This document shows, piece by piece, positions 1-10,034 of a DNA stretch of 64,000 nucleotides. The position numbers and the translations under genes are program-made. Source of the DNA: Bacteroidota bacterium (lineage in GTDB: Bacteria > Bacteroidota > Bacteroidia > Chitinophagales > BACL12); the NCBI GenBank assembly GCA_016706255.1, contig JADJJZ010000006.1:310001-374000 (forward strand), read 5' to 3'. Each line of letters opens with the position of its first letter. The stretch's first letter is position 1. The notes beneath the pieces are model-generated. The model made no database searches. It was not told the DNA's origin and saw only the letters and a list, made by a program, of their open reading frames with translations.

Positions 1-433
1 TAACTGCGCGATTAATACCATTGGCTGTGTTGGCTTCGAGCGATTCGAGGTCCTGGGAGGAATATAATCCCTGAACACCAATTAAATCTTGCCCCGGCCA
101 ACCGAATTTATTTGGTTTAGCGCCTGATGCAATTAATAATTTATCGTAAGAAAGCCTTTCAGCGTTGTCGAATACAACTTGTTTTGTTTGAATGTCGATA
201 GTTTGCACCCAACCTTTTTTGAGATTGATTCTATTTTTTTCCCAGAACCAATTTTCATAAGGCTGAATATCTTTAAATTTCATGTGGCCCATGTAAACAT
301 ACATGAGGGCAGTTCTGCTGAAAAAATAATCTGTTTCTCCTGAAATCACAGTTATTTCGTGATCCGAATGTTTTCGGATAGTTCTTGCGGCTGTGATACC
401 TGTTATTCCATTTCCAATTATTACAATATGCAT
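1..433 (-). CDS. NAD(P)/FAD-dependent oxidoreductase, N-terminal part (gene runs off the window)
   Basis: Reading the minus strand from ATG at 431-433 gives 144 open codons to the window edge, so only the N-terminus is present. It opens with the FAD-binding Rossmann motif IIGNGITGITAARTIRK and carries the later flavoprotein motif YDKLLIASGAKPNKFGWPG near residues 105-125, as in pyridine nucleotide-disulfide reductases (rubredoxin, nitrite or ferredoxin reductase type). Such proteins pass electrons between NAD(P)H and a partner through FAD; the partner cannot be told from this part. No signal peptide is seen, so a cytoplasmic enzyme is likely. The family is clear, the substrate is not. Confidence 0.8.
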   Translation of the reverse strand, partial: MHIVIIGNGITGITAARTIRKHSDHEITVISGETDYFFSRTALMYVYMGHMKFKDIQPYENWFWEKNRINLKKGWVQTIDIQTKQVVFDNAERLSYDKLLIASGAKPNKFGWPGQDLIGVQGLYSSQDLESLEANTANGINRAV

Positions 434-546
434 AAGCGAGTGGCGGCGAAGGTAAAATGATTGCGGTATGAAATTAAGAACAAAAAACGAATAGTTCCGT
501 TCTTTTAACTGAAAAATAACCTTACGTTATATTTTGTCAGTATCGT

Positions 547-1311
547 TTATTGTTTGTTCAAATTCCAGTTGTAATCCATAAACTCCACTTCGGTTGATTC
601 GGTAAGTTTAATTTTACTGTATTGGTTCAAAAAATCTTTCAAAGAACCATCTTTTGTAAAATCGCTGGTAAACCAGTTAAATATGCTGCTTACCGTTGCT
701 TTTTCAGCTGTAATTTTATTACGGGTAGGGTCGTTGATAAAATCTTCGGCTTGCTGTTGCAGTTGTTTATCTATTTTTTTTGCTTCGTAGGCTTCGTTTA
801 ATAATTTCGGACAAGAGTAACTTGCGCAGTTTACGGCAAAGTGAATTCTTGGTTCATCCATTTTCCGTAAAATATTATGTTCGATATTATTTAAATCGAG
901 TTCCTGACCCTGAATGGTAATAAATTTTATATCCCAAACCGAATTTACAAATGCAACACCGGGTTTTATATCTTTAATACTTACAACAGGATAGTTGCGA
1001 ATAATTAATTGAACGGTATACGCATTATAAGCATTTATCCAATAAGCAAGAATTTCTTCACGACTCCAGGTTTTTTCATTAGGATAATTTGCTTCAATTA
1101 ATTGGAGATAATTATTGAGTTTAATACTATCGGCCATAAATCCTTCATAATTAACCCATCCGTCGGCATTTACATTTTTTTGCAGTAAATCGGTCCATAA
1201 TTCATGTGTAAATGGTTTGGCATCGGTTTGAATTCCGTTTAATGTTCGGCACGACGGGAGGGTGCACGAGGTGCAAAGTGCAATTAAACTTACAAGTATC
1301 AGGTTTCGCAT
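547..1311 (-). CDS. DUF547 domain lipoprotein
   Basis: About 254 residues from the ATG at 1309-1311, preferred over an upstream in-frame start because a signal peptide begins there (MRNLILVSLIALCTSC). A lipobox-like LPSC follows, so export and lipidation are likely. The body shows DUF547 hallmarks: an NYEGF segment, AYWINAYNAYTVQLI, the WDIKF..QGQELDLNNIEHNIL segment and HFAVNCASYSCP. DUF547 proteins are widespread envelope proteins without an assigned reaction; the conserved histidine and cysteines hint at an enzymatic or metal site, which is inference. It stands alone, with short gaps to its neighbours. Confidence 0.85.
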   Translation of the reverse strand: MRNLILVSLIALCTSCTLPSCRTLNGIQTDAKPFTHELWTDLLQKNVNADGWVNYEGFMADSIKLNNYLQLIEANYPNEKTWSREEILAYWINAYNAYTVQLIIRNYPVVSIKDIKPGVAFVNSVWDIKFITIQGQELDLNNIEHNILRKMDEPRIHFAVNCASYSCPKLLNEAYEAKKIDKQLQQQAEDFINDPTRNKITAEKATVSSIFNWFTSDFTKDGSLKDFLNQYSKIKLTESTEVEFMDYNWNLNKQ

Positions 1312-1428
1312 AGTATGTCTGTTATGGATAAATATACGAAATTGAATCAATTCCGGTTCCCTTGGCGGGGGATTCTAATACTTATAAACAGGTATTAGGT
1401 TTCTCCAATACAAAAAGCAGAAAGGCAA

Positions 1429-3888
1429 TTAAAATTTAACAAAATGTTTATTGGAAACGCTGCCATCAAGTTGAGTAAGTTTAATAAAGTAAATTCCTGC
1501 GGGTGCATTTTCGATATTGATATAAATTTCTCCATTTTCTCCCGTGCTATTGGAGTTAAAATAATTTACACCGGTAATACTAAATATTGAAACTACAACA
1601 CCACCTTTAAATGTGTTTTTATAATTTATAATTAATTCTCCGTTTGTTGGATTTGGATAAATATTCCATTCGAAAAGCGGTTTGTTTTGAGGGATTAAAG
1701 CAGGAAGAATATTTATGGTGTAATCTTCTACTTCGCCTGATGCAAAATTTTCGCATGGTGATGCATATGCACCATATTTAGCACTTACTCTTAATCTTGT
1801 AGTTCCGGGTATTGCAGAAATTGGAATGGTAATGTTTTTATTCAAATTCGCAGCACTTGTTACTTTTTTTTGAATTAATTTTTCTCCGGCATCCGTAAAA
1901 TCGCCATCCCCATTAAAATCAATCCATGCGCGCCAAAATAATTGTTCTGCAATACCGGTAAATCCGGCACTGTAGGTAAAGGTATAGGTTGTTCCCTGTG
2001 TCAAATTTGTTGAAGTGGCTGTTCCGTCATAATATCCGCCATCACTGGCTGATACTCTTGATATTTCATTTAGTTTTATATTATCAATATATCGGTTGGT
2101 AGCATCTAAACCTGAAGAAGTGCAATAAATTACAGGTGTATCAAATGAAATAGTATAATCTTCAGCTTCTCCAAAAAATATATCACAGGGCGTAGTAATT
2201 GGACCCCCATATTTTAATAAAATGCGCATGCGGGTTGTTCCACTTAAGCCGGTTGGGCAAAAAAATACAGCAGTTAATGTTGATGTTATTGCTGCGCTAT
2301 TTACAATTTCTTCTCCCGCATCAAAAAAGTCACCATCTTTATTAAAATCAATCCACGCACCAATTGAAACATCAATAGGTGTACCCGGATAACCCGGTGT
2401 TATTTTAATTGTATTATTAATTCCCTGTGTTAAATTAAATGTTGTTCCAATAAAATTGCCGAATCCTCCATTGTTGCCTGTAATTGATGCAACGCCGGCC
2501 ATTTTTACCGATTGAATCCATTCATTATCTGTATTAAATGGAAATGGATAACAATATGGATTATAATTATAAATACCGCAAGCATCAATACAATAAGCGG
2601 CAGCAATTGTGTTTCTAATTGCATCACCGGGTTGTGGTCCAAAGCCATTTGCAAAATTTACACCGTAAGCGGTAACGTGACAATAGCTCATAATTGTTCC
2701 ACCGTCTATAGGCTCAGGGCCAAGGGGACAACCACCTTCTGTAGTATAACAATTATCAAGTGCTCCGCCAACCCACGCAAAACAACTTTGTGTATGAGCA
2801 CTTCCAAATAAATGCCCTATTTCATGTGTCACTACAAATACCGGCCAACTATATGTTGGATAGTCGGAATATGTTCCGCTTATCCAGCTAACACTATATC
2901 CATATCCGTTGCATAATCCGTTAACGGTACTGGCTAAACCACCACCACCGCCATAAATTGCTAATAATTGGGCTATATCACCTGTAAATGAAGGTCGGTA
3001 TGCACTAAATGATGCCAATTTATCACCGGAAGATAAATCAGAATAAATATCCGGTGTAGTCCAAATAAAAATTGTTTGAATTTCGGTAGAAACAAATTCA
3101 TTGGTAAATATTGCATTCGAATTATTAAATAAATTGGTAACATAATCTGCTGTTCCCGATACTGTTCCTAAGCCGTAATTTAAATAAATATCATAATCGG
3201 CTTCAAAATAAATTTTAGGGCATTTTACATCGCGACTACCTTCAACATTTTGCATTATTTCGTTGTAAGCTTCAAGATAATCCGGATCAAAAGTTGTTTC
3301 ACAAGTCCCAAGTTGAGGGTCAACTAATATATCAGCATCAGAATAAATTAAATAATCATCAATAAAGCCCTTTTTATATCGCCCGATATTAATGTTACCG
3401 GAATTTAATTTTGAAACGGTTCCCATCATTTCATCTTCAAATATTGAAATGGCGACTAAAGACGTTGGGTCATCTTTAATTATTCCCTGGTAATAAATTC
3501 CCGGATGATAATCAACCGGCGATTCCTGACCACTGGTATACACTTTAAAATCTTCTGCAAATAAATCAACTCTTACTAAATCTAAAATTAAATTTTCATT
3601 CTTAAAGGGTAAAGTCAGTGAAATAGCATTGTGCTTTGAATTATATAAATTTTGAATCTCGTCCACATTTAATTTTGCATATGTAATGTTGTTGGCAAAA
3701 GGTGATGATGTAGATTTATATGTTGCATCAGTTTGAACATTAAATGGGCTGGTTGTTTTAAAGTCAAATCCCTCGCTTCGCGATTCAACAATTTTTTGAG
3801 CGACAGGTTTTGTTCCGTTAACCTGACAGTACAAATGGAGTGAACAAACAGAAAATATTAAAACCAGAGCAGATCGTGTATTTGCCAT
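1429..3888 (-). CDS. Secreted reprolysin-like (M12B-type) zinc metalloprotease with GEVED domains and type IX sorting domain
   Basis: 819 residues. An N-terminal signal peptide (about 1-22) is followed by a propeptide-like region and a metalloprotease domain with the extended zinc motif HEIGHLFGSAH near residue 354, the HExxHxxGxxH arrangement of reprolysins. Two GEVED-type domains follow (about 445-585 and 590-730); each has a calcium-loop-like stretch (DFNKDGDFFDAGEE and DFNGDGDFTDAGEK) and ends in GE[AV]EDYTI. The last 80 residues form a type IX sorting domain (YPNPTNGELIINYKN to the final KHFVKF). It is expected to be exported by type IX secretion and to cut proteins outside the cell. The next gene on the same strand is a paralogue of identical length. 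Confidence 0.9.
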   Translation of the reverse strand: MANTRSALVLIFSVCSLHLYCQVNGTKPVAQKIVESRSEGFDFKTTSPFNVQTDATYKSTSSPFANNITYAKLNVDEIQNLYNSKHNAISLTLPFKNENLILDLVRVDLFAEDFKVYTSGQESPVDYHPGIYYQGIIKDDPTSLVAISIFEDEMMGTVSKLNSGNINIGRYKKGFIDDYLIYSDADILVDPQLGTCETTFDPDYLEAYNEIMQNVEGSRDVKCPKIYFEADYDIYLNYGLGTVSGTADYVTNLFNNSNAIFTNEFVSTEIQTIFIWTTPDIYSDLSSGDKLASFSAYRPSFTGDIAQLLAIYGGGGGLASTVNGLCNGYGYSVSWISGTYSDYPTYSWPVFVVTHEIGHLFGSAHTQSCFAWVGGALDNCYTTEGGCPLGPEPIDGGTIMSYCHVTAYGVNFANGFGPQPGDAIRNTIAAAYCIDACGIYNYNPYCYPFPFNTDNEWIQSVKMAGVASITGNNGGFGNFIGTTFNLTQGINNTIKITPGYPGTPIDVSIGAWIDFNKDGDFFDAGEEIVNSAAITSTLTAVFFCPTGLSGTTRMRILLKYGGPITTPCDIFFGEAEDYTISFDTPVIYCTSSGLDATNRYIDNIKLNEISRVSASDGGYYDGTATSTNLTQGTTYTFTYSAGFTGIAEQLFWRAWIDFNGDGDFTDAGEKLIQKKVTSAANLNKNITIPISAIPGTTRLRVSAKYGAYASPCENFASGEVEDYTINILPALIPQNKPLFEWNIYPNPTNGELIINYKNTFKGGVVVSIFSITGVNYFNSNSTGENGEIYINIENAPAGIYFIKLTQLDGSVSNKHFVKF

Positions 3889-4005
3889 ATTAAAAAATTA
3901 CCAAATAAATAAATGCGAGTCTGCCTGACTATAAATTCAAAGGTAACGTACAAAACGGTGCTAAATACATTATTGTAAGTATTTCTGCATTGTGGTTTAT
4001 GTCAT

Positions 4006-4042
4006 AAAAAAAGCGGGTTGTTTGGTCAACAACCCGCTTTTT
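4006..4042 (-). terminator. Intrinsic terminator between the two metalloprotease genes
   Basis: A perfect 12-bp stem (4011-4022 with 4028-4039) closes a 5-nt loop and is flanked by A and T tracts, so it could work in both directions. On the minus strand it lies 17 bp past the stop of the upstream metalloprotease gene, which separates the two paralogues into different transcripts. Confidence 0.9.
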
Positions 4043-4058
4043 CGACTATTTAAGATTT

Positions 4059-6518
4059 TTATTGTTTAACAATCTGTTTCACCGCTGTTGTTCCATCGGC
4101 CTGAGTAGTTTTTACGAAGTATAAGCCAGGAGCTGCATTCGTAATATCCAGTACAATCATACCATTTTCACTTTCAATATTTTCGGAACTGATTATTTTT
4201 CCTGTAATATCAAATACATCTAATTGGACACCGCCTGAAATGGCATTTAAAAATTCAATATTAAATACGCCTGATCCAGGATTAGGGAAAACAGTCAGAC
4301 TAAACGGTATTACTTCACCTGAAGGTAATGCCGGCATAATATTAACCGTATAATCTTCAACCTCGCCATTGGCAAATGTTTCACATGCTGTAGGATATGC
4401 ACCGTATTTAGCACTAATGCGTAAACGAGTAGTTCCTGTACTTGCAGTTGTAGGCACTAAAATATTTTTGGTTAAAGAAGCGGCTGTTGTTGCTTTTTTC
4501 TGAAAAACTTGTTCGCCTGCATCGCTAAAATCACCATCACGATTATAATCAATCCATCCTCTCCAATACATTTGATAAATGGTGCCTGAAAATCCCGCAC
4601 TGTAAGTTAACGTATAGGTAGTTCCTTTTACAATATTGGTTAATGTTCCTGTGCCGTTGTAATATCCGCCATCGCTGCCGGAGGTCCGGTTAATGGTATT
4701 TAATTTTACATAATCGATATAACGTGTAGTTGATGATGTACCTGCGCTGCTGCAATAAGTAATTACCGGATTAAATGAAACAGTATAATCTTCAACTTCA
4801 CCGTAATCAAAAGTTTCGCATGATGTAGCCAATGCATTATATTTCATTGATACACGCATTCTTGTTGTGCCTGTCATGCCTGCAGTTACCACAAAACTTC
4901 CTGAAACTGCCGCAGTAGCTGCACCTGAATTATATACATTTTCACCTGCATCATTAAAATCAAGATCTTTATTATAATCTATCCAAATAGAAAAATATTC
5001 AGGATATACAGTCCCGGTATAACCAGGTGTTAATGTAAATCCTGCTGATACACCGGGCGTTAAATTAATTGTAGTTGCAGTAAAATCGGCATAACCTGAA
5101 TTATTACCGGAATTTTTTGTGGTGCCGTTCATTGTAACAGTTTGCAACCATTCATCGGCAGTACTTAATCCTTTAGATAAACAATATGCAGGAACACCAC
5201 CGCAAGAAGTAACACAACCTGCTGCAGAAATGGTATTTCGAATTGCATTTCCCGGTTGAACACCAAATCCGTTTGCTAAATTAATTCCGTATCCGGTTAA
5301 ATGGCAATAACTCATAATTGTTCCGCCGCCAACCGGTGCAGGACCTGCCGGGCAACCGCCTTCTGTTGTATAACAATTATCTAAAGCACCACCAACCCAT
5401 GCGCCACAATTTTGTGTATGATAACTTCCGAATAAATGGCCCATTTCATGTGTTACAACCATAACCGTCCAGCTATAAGTTGGAAAATCATTATATGTTG
5501 CATCAATATCGCTGTAACAATATTTGTATGAATTACACAAGCCATTTATTGTAGCTGCAACTCCACCAAGTCCGCCTGGATCCAATGCAACTAAATGTGC
5601 AATATCGCCGGTAAATGATGTGCGAAATGCCATAAATGAATTTAATGCATCATACGATGAACCACTTGCATAACCATCAGCAGTACTCCAAACAAAAATG
5701 GTTGAAATTTGTGTTGGTACACTTTCATTGGTATAAATTACTGCTGAGTTATTATAAATACCGGTAATATAATTTGCTGTTGCAGTTACACTTCCTTTAT
5801 TTTGATATAACTGATAATCTGCTTCGAAATAAATTTTCGGACAATTGGTAATACGTGAACTGCCTTCAATTTCCATGAGCTGATGAAATTCATCGAGGTA
5901 ATCAGGATTATCTGCTGTTGCACATCCTAAACTTGCAGGATTTACAATTACATCCCAATCGGAATAAATCATATAATCTGATTTTAATCCTTTACCATAT
6001 CGACCGACATTAATATTGCCTTTATCGGAAGAAGAAATTACACCCATAATTTCATCTTCAAAAATACTGATGGCAACAATAGATGAAGGATCATCTTTAA
6101 TTGTTCCCTGATAATAAACACCGGGATTAAAATTTTCTACTTTACCACCGTCAGCACTAGAAAGTACTTCGAAACCATCAGCAAAAATATTTACCTGCAC
6201 TAAATCAAGTGTTATTGCACTTTCTTTATAAGGAATAGATAATTCTATTGCTTCACTTTTATTGGTAAAAAGTGTTTTAACAGATTCGCTACTCAAACTT
6301 GCAAACGTGATATCCTTTGCAAATGTTGAAGTGCTTATTTTGTAAGGTGAATTAATTTGTGGTGTGAACGGTTCAGCTTTTTTAAATGGTATACCTGCAT
6401 TTCTGGTTTCTGCTACCATTTTTGCTACCGGTTTTAATGCAGCATCCTGACCAAAAACACCTAGGGTGATCATCAGCAAGCCGGTAGTAAATAAAAATTG
6501 TTTGTAAAACTTTTTCAT
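4059..6518 (-). CDS. Secreted reprolysin-like (M12B-type) zinc metalloprotease, paralogue
   Basis: 819 residues with the same architecture as the gene at 1429-3888: signal peptide (MKKFYKQFLFTTGLLMITLG), prodomain, protease domain with HEMGHLFGSYH, two GEVED domains with loops WIDYNKDLDFNDAGE and WIDYNRDGDFSDAGE, and a type IX sorting domain starting at VFPNPGSGVFNIEF and ending AVKQIVKQ. The order and spacing of domains match along the whole length, so the pair arose by tandem gene duplication followed by divergence. Extracellular zinc-dependent proteolysis is the expected role. A terminator follows the gene. Confidence 0.9.
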   Translation of the reverse strand: MKKFYKQFLFTTGLLMITLGVFGQDAALKPVAKMVAETRNAGIPFKKAEPFTPQINSPYKISTSTFAKDITFASLSSESVKTLFTNKSEAIELSIPYKESAITLDLVQVNIFADGFEVLSSADGGKVENFNPGVYYQGTIKDDPSSIVAISIFEDEIMGVISSSDKGNINVGRYGKGLKSDYMIYSDWDVIVNPASLGCATADNPDYLDEFHQLMEIEGSSRITNCPKIYFEADYQLYQNKGSVTATANYITGIYNNSAVIYTNESVPTQISTIFVWSTADGYASGSSYDALNSFMAFRTSFTGDIAHLVALDPGGLGGVAATINGLCNSYKYCYSDIDATYNDFPTYSWTVMVVTHEMGHLFGSYHTQNCGAWVGGALDNCYTTEGGCPAGPAPVGGGTIMSYCHLTGYGINLANGFGVQPGNAIRNTISAAGCVTSCGGVPAYCLSKGLSTADEWLQTVTMNGTTKNSGNNSGYADFTATTINLTPGVSAGFTLTPGYTGTVYPEYFSIWIDYNKDLDFNDAGENVYNSGAATAAVSGSFVVTAGMTGTTRMRVSMKYNALATSCETFDYGEVEDYTVSFNPVITYCSSAGTSSTTRYIDYVKLNTINRTSGSDGGYYNGTGTLTNIVKGTTYTLTYSAGFSGTIYQMYWRGWIDYNRDGDFSDAGEQVFQKKATTAASLTKNILVPTTASTGTTRLRISAKYGAYPTACETFANGEVEDYTVNIMPALPSGEVIPFSLTVFPNPGSGVFNIEFLNAISGGVQLDVFDITGKIISSENIESENGMIVLDITNAAPGLYFVKTTQADGTTAVKQIVKQ

Positions 6519-6715
6519 AATTCAATTTATTTAGGGTTAAATAACTTGTGTATGCCTGTGGAGAGAATTAAGCATAAAAGTGCAAAAAAATCTATGTTTA
6601 TACAAATATTTCGGATAAGTGCTATACACAAAATTATAAGTGCTTATTCGCCAAAGCCTTAACAGGTAAGGGTTTGGTTTTTTGGGGGAGATAAAACAAC
6701 CTTTTTTGCAGGTCA

Positions 6716-7849
6716 CTAATCGAGTCCCTGTGTCATTTTTCTTACAATTTTAGCCTCGCTGAAAAACTCCTTGGCGATTATCCTAAAGAAGGCATAAACC
6801 GGCATAGCGGCAATCATTCCCGGCACACCGGCCAGATTACCAAATACCAATACCACAAAAAATACTTCTAAAGGATGGGCTTTTATGGAGTTGGAATAGA
6901 TAATAGGTTGTGAAACAAAATTATCGATGAGTTGCACACCCTGAAATAAAATAAAGAGTTGAATTAACATTGGTGTAATATCAAAACCCGGATCTACACT
7001 TAAATTGGTTGTAATGCCAATCAGCATTCCAAACAACATTCCGATAATTGGACCGATATAAGGAATGATATTTATAATTCCGGCGAATAAGGCAATTAAC
7101 CAACTGTTGGCACCAAAGCCTAAAATGAGTAAGCCGGATGCAATCAGAATAAATACCACTAATGACTGAATAATTAATCCCACAAAATACCGCGTCAGAT
7201 AAATTTTACTCGAATGTAAAATACGCCTGGCATTCGCTTCAAATTTTGTTGGGGTTAAGGTCATAACGATATTGTAAAATAATTTATCATCTCTAAGAAA
7301 AAAGAAGGTGATAAATGTAATAGAAAACAGGGCAACCAAAATATTTCCCAAGCCACCCATAATGTTATTAAAAATATGGGTTATAGATGTAACATTTATC
7401 CAATTACGTAAATTTTCATTTATAACCTGTTCAACAGATTGTGCCGGTGCTTCAGGGTCCTGAAATTGAATAATCATGGAATCGAGTACAACAATTTGGT
7501 TTTGTAAACTTTCTGCTACTCGTTCGGTGTCGATATGCGATATGTTATTTGTTTGCTCAACAACCAGTGGGGTAAATATTTTTACAATGCCGAAAAGTGC
7601 GCCAAAAAGAATAATAATTGTAAGGAGTGCTGCAAGTGAATCGGGAATTGCAAATTTTCCTATCTTAAATTTTTGAATAAAATCACAAATTGGTTTTCCG
7701 ACAATGGAAATTATTGCTGCAATGATAAAATAAAACAGGATGGTAGTAATTTGTAATAATAACCAAACCACACCAAATACAACAGCTAGTGTAATTAAAA
7801 TGAGTATGGTAGATTTTATGATACTATTATTAGACCAGTTTTTGTTCAT
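6716..7849 (-). CDS. AI-2E family transporter (PerM/YdiK-like membrane protein)
   Basis: 377 residues with about eight hydrophobic segments; two near the N-terminus (about 12-50), a long soluble or amphipathic stretch (about 100-160), then the C-terminal membrane bundle with the family-typical PYIGPIIGMLFGMLIG. The family was named after a proposed autoinducer-2 exporter, but members serve various export or ion-antiport roles, so no substrate is claimed. A perfect -7 element precedes the gene, and it is separated from the arsenic cluster by that cluster's terminator. Confidence 0.85.
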   Translation of the reverse strand: MNKNWSNNSIIKSTILILITLAVVFGVVWLLLQITTILFYFIIAAIISIVGKPICDFIQKFKIGKFAIPDSLAALLTIIILFGALFGIVKIFTPLVVEQTNNISHIDTERVAESLQNQIVVLDSMIIQFQDPEAPAQSVEQVINENLRNWINVTSITHIFNNIMGGLGNILVALFSITFITFFFLRDDKLFYNIVMTLTPTKFEANARRILHSSKIYLTRYFVGLIIQSLVVFILIASGLLILGFGANSWLIALFAGIINIIPYIGPIIGMLFGMLIGITTNLSVDPGFDITPMLIQLFILFQGVQLIDNFVSQPIIYSNSIKAHPLEVFFVVLVFGNLAGVPGMIAAMPVYAFFRIIAKEFFSEAKIVRKMTQGLD

Positions 7850-7875
7850 ATTGGTGTTCGTGATTTTTAAAAATA

Positions 7876-7883
7876 CAAACGTA
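7876..7883 (-). promoter_or_regulatory. Candidate -7 promoter element for the AI-2E gene
   Basis: The minus strand reads TACGTTTG, a full match to the Bacteroidota -7 consensus TAnnTTTG, 26 nt before the ATG. No clear -33 TTG box is seen at the usual distance. Confidence 0.4.
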
Positions 7884-7913
7884 AATATACAGGATGCTTT
7901 TCAGGTTTTGGCA

Positions 7914-7941
7914 TAAAAAAAGCCCCTCATTGCTGAGAGGC
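7914..7941 (-). terminator. Intrinsic terminator after arsM
   Basis: On the minus strand an 8-bp stem with one mismatch (7934-7941 with 7922-7929, 4-nt loop) runs straight into a run of T. It lies about 20 bp beyond the arsM stop and closes the arsenosugar transcript. Confidence 0.8.
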
Positions 7942-7960
7942 GATTATAAATTTTATTTGA

Positions 7961-8935
7961 TTAGCAGCATCCGCCGCCATCATAAAACCAGCTTGAGCCG
8001 GAAATAAAGATGTCGTTTCTGCCCAAATCGGCTAAATTGCCACCGGTTTTATCACAAACGGCAAGTGGTTGATTCGGCATCAGTACATGGCCTTTATGGT
8101 CGTCGAAAAACTCTTCATTACCATAATAAATTGCGGTTTTACCTGTAAACACACAAGGACCGTCTGCAGGCATAGGGTCTTTAATAGCGCAAACTTCAGC
8201 GCTTTCGATAAATATTAATTCAGGTGTATCATAATTCACCGGGTCTAAAATTCGGTAAGGGCGACGCGCACGCACTTCAATAGTGCCGAATCCGATATCG
8301 GTAATTCTGTTGATGTATTCCTGCAGTGGTAATGAGCCGCTTAAACATAAAGCACGCAGTTTTTCATCATCACGTAAATTTTCCGGAATTTCTTGTTCGC
8401 AGGTAGGGTCGCTCATTACAAGTCGGCCGTGTTTTTTTAATGTGCGATACATTTCAGTCAATGCAAGTTTTAAATCGGCATCTCTGAAAATATTAAATAA
8501 ACAATTTTGTGCTGCAATATCGATACTATTATCTTCAACAGGTAAGTTAAAGGCATCACCTTTTCTTAAATCAATAAAATCGCGTTTAAACCAAGGATTT
8601 AATTTTTCTGCTTCCAATAAGTTTTCATTACAAGCTTCCAACATTTCATCTACAACATCTACACCAATTACGCCACCTACTTTGCGTGAAAAATACGCAA
8701 ATTGCAATAATTCCATTCCGCCGCCAACACCAACATATAATATATTCGGATTATTAACCAAATCGCGTGGATTAACGGTTGAGCCACAACCATAATTCAT
8801 TTCCAGCATTTTTTGTGGGATTACCAACCCTGGCAATTGCCATACGGGAGTAGTTGTGCAGCATAAACCTTTCTGTGGATTTTCTGCTGCTTCTTTGTAA
8901 ACGTTTTTTGTAGTTTCTAAATAAGTAGTTGACAT
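7961..8935 (-). CDS. arsM: Arsenosugar biosynthesis arsenite S-adenosylmethionine methyltransferase ArsM
   Basis: 324 residues. A class I SAM methyltransferase fold is shown by the glycine-rich loop YVGVGGGMELLQ (67-78), the acidic end of beta-2 (GVDVVDEM) and the GDAFNLPVEDNSID segment. Cysteines expected to bind As(III) include C25-C26 and C50 (NYGCGS), and the chain ends in GGGCC. The branch with the PVWQLPGLVIPQKMLEMNYG N-terminus and a long C-terminal extension is the one linked to arsenosugar clusters. It should methylate arsenite stepwise to mono- and dimethylated arsenic, which feeds ArsS. It is the last gene of the cluster, 19 bp after the permease gene, with a terminator behind it. 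Confidence 0.93.
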   Translation of the reverse strand: MSTTYLETTKNVYKEAAENPQKGLCCTTTPVWQLPGLVIPQKMLEMNYGCGSTVNPRDLVNNPNILYVGVGGGMELLQFAYFSRKVGGVIGVDVVDEMLEACNENLLEAEKLNPWFKRDFIDLRKGDAFNLPVEDNSIDIAAQNCLFNIFRDADLKLALTEMYRTLKKHGRLVMSDPTCEQEIPENLRDDEKLRALCLSGSLPLQEYINRITDIGFGTIEVRARRPYRILDPVNYDTPELIFIESAEVCAIKDPMPADGPCVFTGKTAIYYGNEEFFDDHKGHVLMPNQPLAVCDKTGGNLADLGRNDIFISGSSWFYDGGGCC

Positions 8936-8954
8936 TTTGTATTAATTTATAATT

Positions 8955-10034
8955 TTAAATAATATTGGAAACAATGTAAAATAATAATCCTGATAAAACT
9001 GCTGCGATTGGTAATGTTAATACCCATGAACCTGCAATTTTACCAATGGTTTTATAATCTGCTTTTTTATTTACTACACCTATACCAAAAATACCACCCA
9101 CTGAAACGTGCGTAGTAGATACCGGTAAACCGCTTGAACTGGCAGTCCAAACTAAAACAGCAGTAATTAAATTTGAAGTAAATCCTTGCCCGGGATTCAT
9201 ATAAGTGATTTTTTTACTCATGGTTTGAGCTACTTTTTTTGCATTGAGTAATCCACCCACAGCCATAATAACAGCAACCATAATAATCATCCATGGCACT
9301 GTTAAAAAATTAACCAGTAATAATAAACCTGCAATTTTTGGTGCATCATTCATACCTCTTGCAAATCCTACAGCTCCTGCACTGATATAGTGTAATACAT
9401 CTAATATTTTTTGTGCGCTGATACCGATTATTTTTCCGGAATAACTTTCGCGATAATTGTTGGTTAAACTAATTCCTGAAGCAGCAATATTATTGTTAGC
9501 ACCAGGAGCATCAACAACCAAATGGGTTTTTTTGTCAATTTTTAATAATAACCGGAGTTGTTTAAAAATGAAATATAAAACAATTGCCGAACCGCAGGCG
9601 ATAAACGGACTTAATAATAATGGTTTAAGAAATACTTCACCTAACTGATTAAAATTTAATTCACTGCCTACAGAAATAAATCCGGCTCCAACCAACGCGC
9701 CAACAATAGCATGTGTTGTGGAAATTGGTATTCCGATTTTAGTTGCTAAAAAAACAGTGCTGGCTGAACCTAACGCTACTGCAATTGCTAAAGCAGGATC
9801 TTTAAGTGCTTCATCGGGAATTAATCCTTTTCCGGAAAAGTTTTTCATTAAACCTTGAGCAATAAAGATGGCAAAAATACATCCAGCCAGTGTGGTAATG
9901 GTTCCCCAGTTTAGGGCTGATTTATAGCCGGTTGTGCCGCTTCCAAATAAGGTTGATACACCTTTAAAATTGTCGTTTGCTCCATTCGAAAATGCGAGAA
10001 AGCAGGCGGCAAGAATTATAACTATTTCTATCAT
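8955..10034 (-). CDS. Inorganic phosphate (Pit/PHO-4 family) permease of the arsenosugar cluster
   Basis: 359 residues, almost wholly hydrophobic, with the duplicated PHO-4 signatures: SNGANDNFKGVSTLFGSGT (near 16-35) and GMNDAPKIAGL in the second half, each followed by an STTH motif (STTHAIVGALVGAG; VSTTHVSVGGIFG). Such proteins import phosphate with a proton or as a metal complex and also carry arsenate. Its position between arsM and a glycosyltransferase, with a 4-bp overlap to the latter, makes uptake of arsenate or phosphate for the arsenosugar pathway the likely role (inference). No lesion is seen. Confidence 0.9.
   Translation of the reverse strand: MIEIVIILAACFLAFSNGANDNFKGVSTLFGSGTTGYKSALNWGTITTLAGCIFAIFIAQGLMKNFSGKGLIPDEALKDPALAIAVALGSASTVFLATKIGIPISTTHAIVGALVGAGFISVGSELNFNQLGEVFLKPLLLSPFIACGSAIVLYFIFKQLRLLLKIDKKTHLVVDAPGANNNIAASGISLTNNYRESYSGKIIGISAQKILDVLHYISAGAVGFARGMNDAPKIAGLLLLVNFLTVPWMIIMVAVIMAVGGLLNAKKVAQTMSKKITYMNPGQGFTSNLITAVLVWTASSSGLPVSTTHVSVGGIFGIGVVNKKADYKTIGKIAGSWVLTLPIAAVLSGLLFYIVSNII

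Noticed and set aside
2512..2811. Reading frame on the plus strand inside the first metalloprotease gene
   Set aside because: It lies wholly inside a gene with clear protein motifs on the other strand and has no recognisable sequence; it is an antisense shadow.
8283..8795. 170-codon plus-strand frame inside arsM
   Set aside because: Antisense to the SAM-binding core of arsM, with Ser/Pro/Lys-rich composition typical of a shadow frame.
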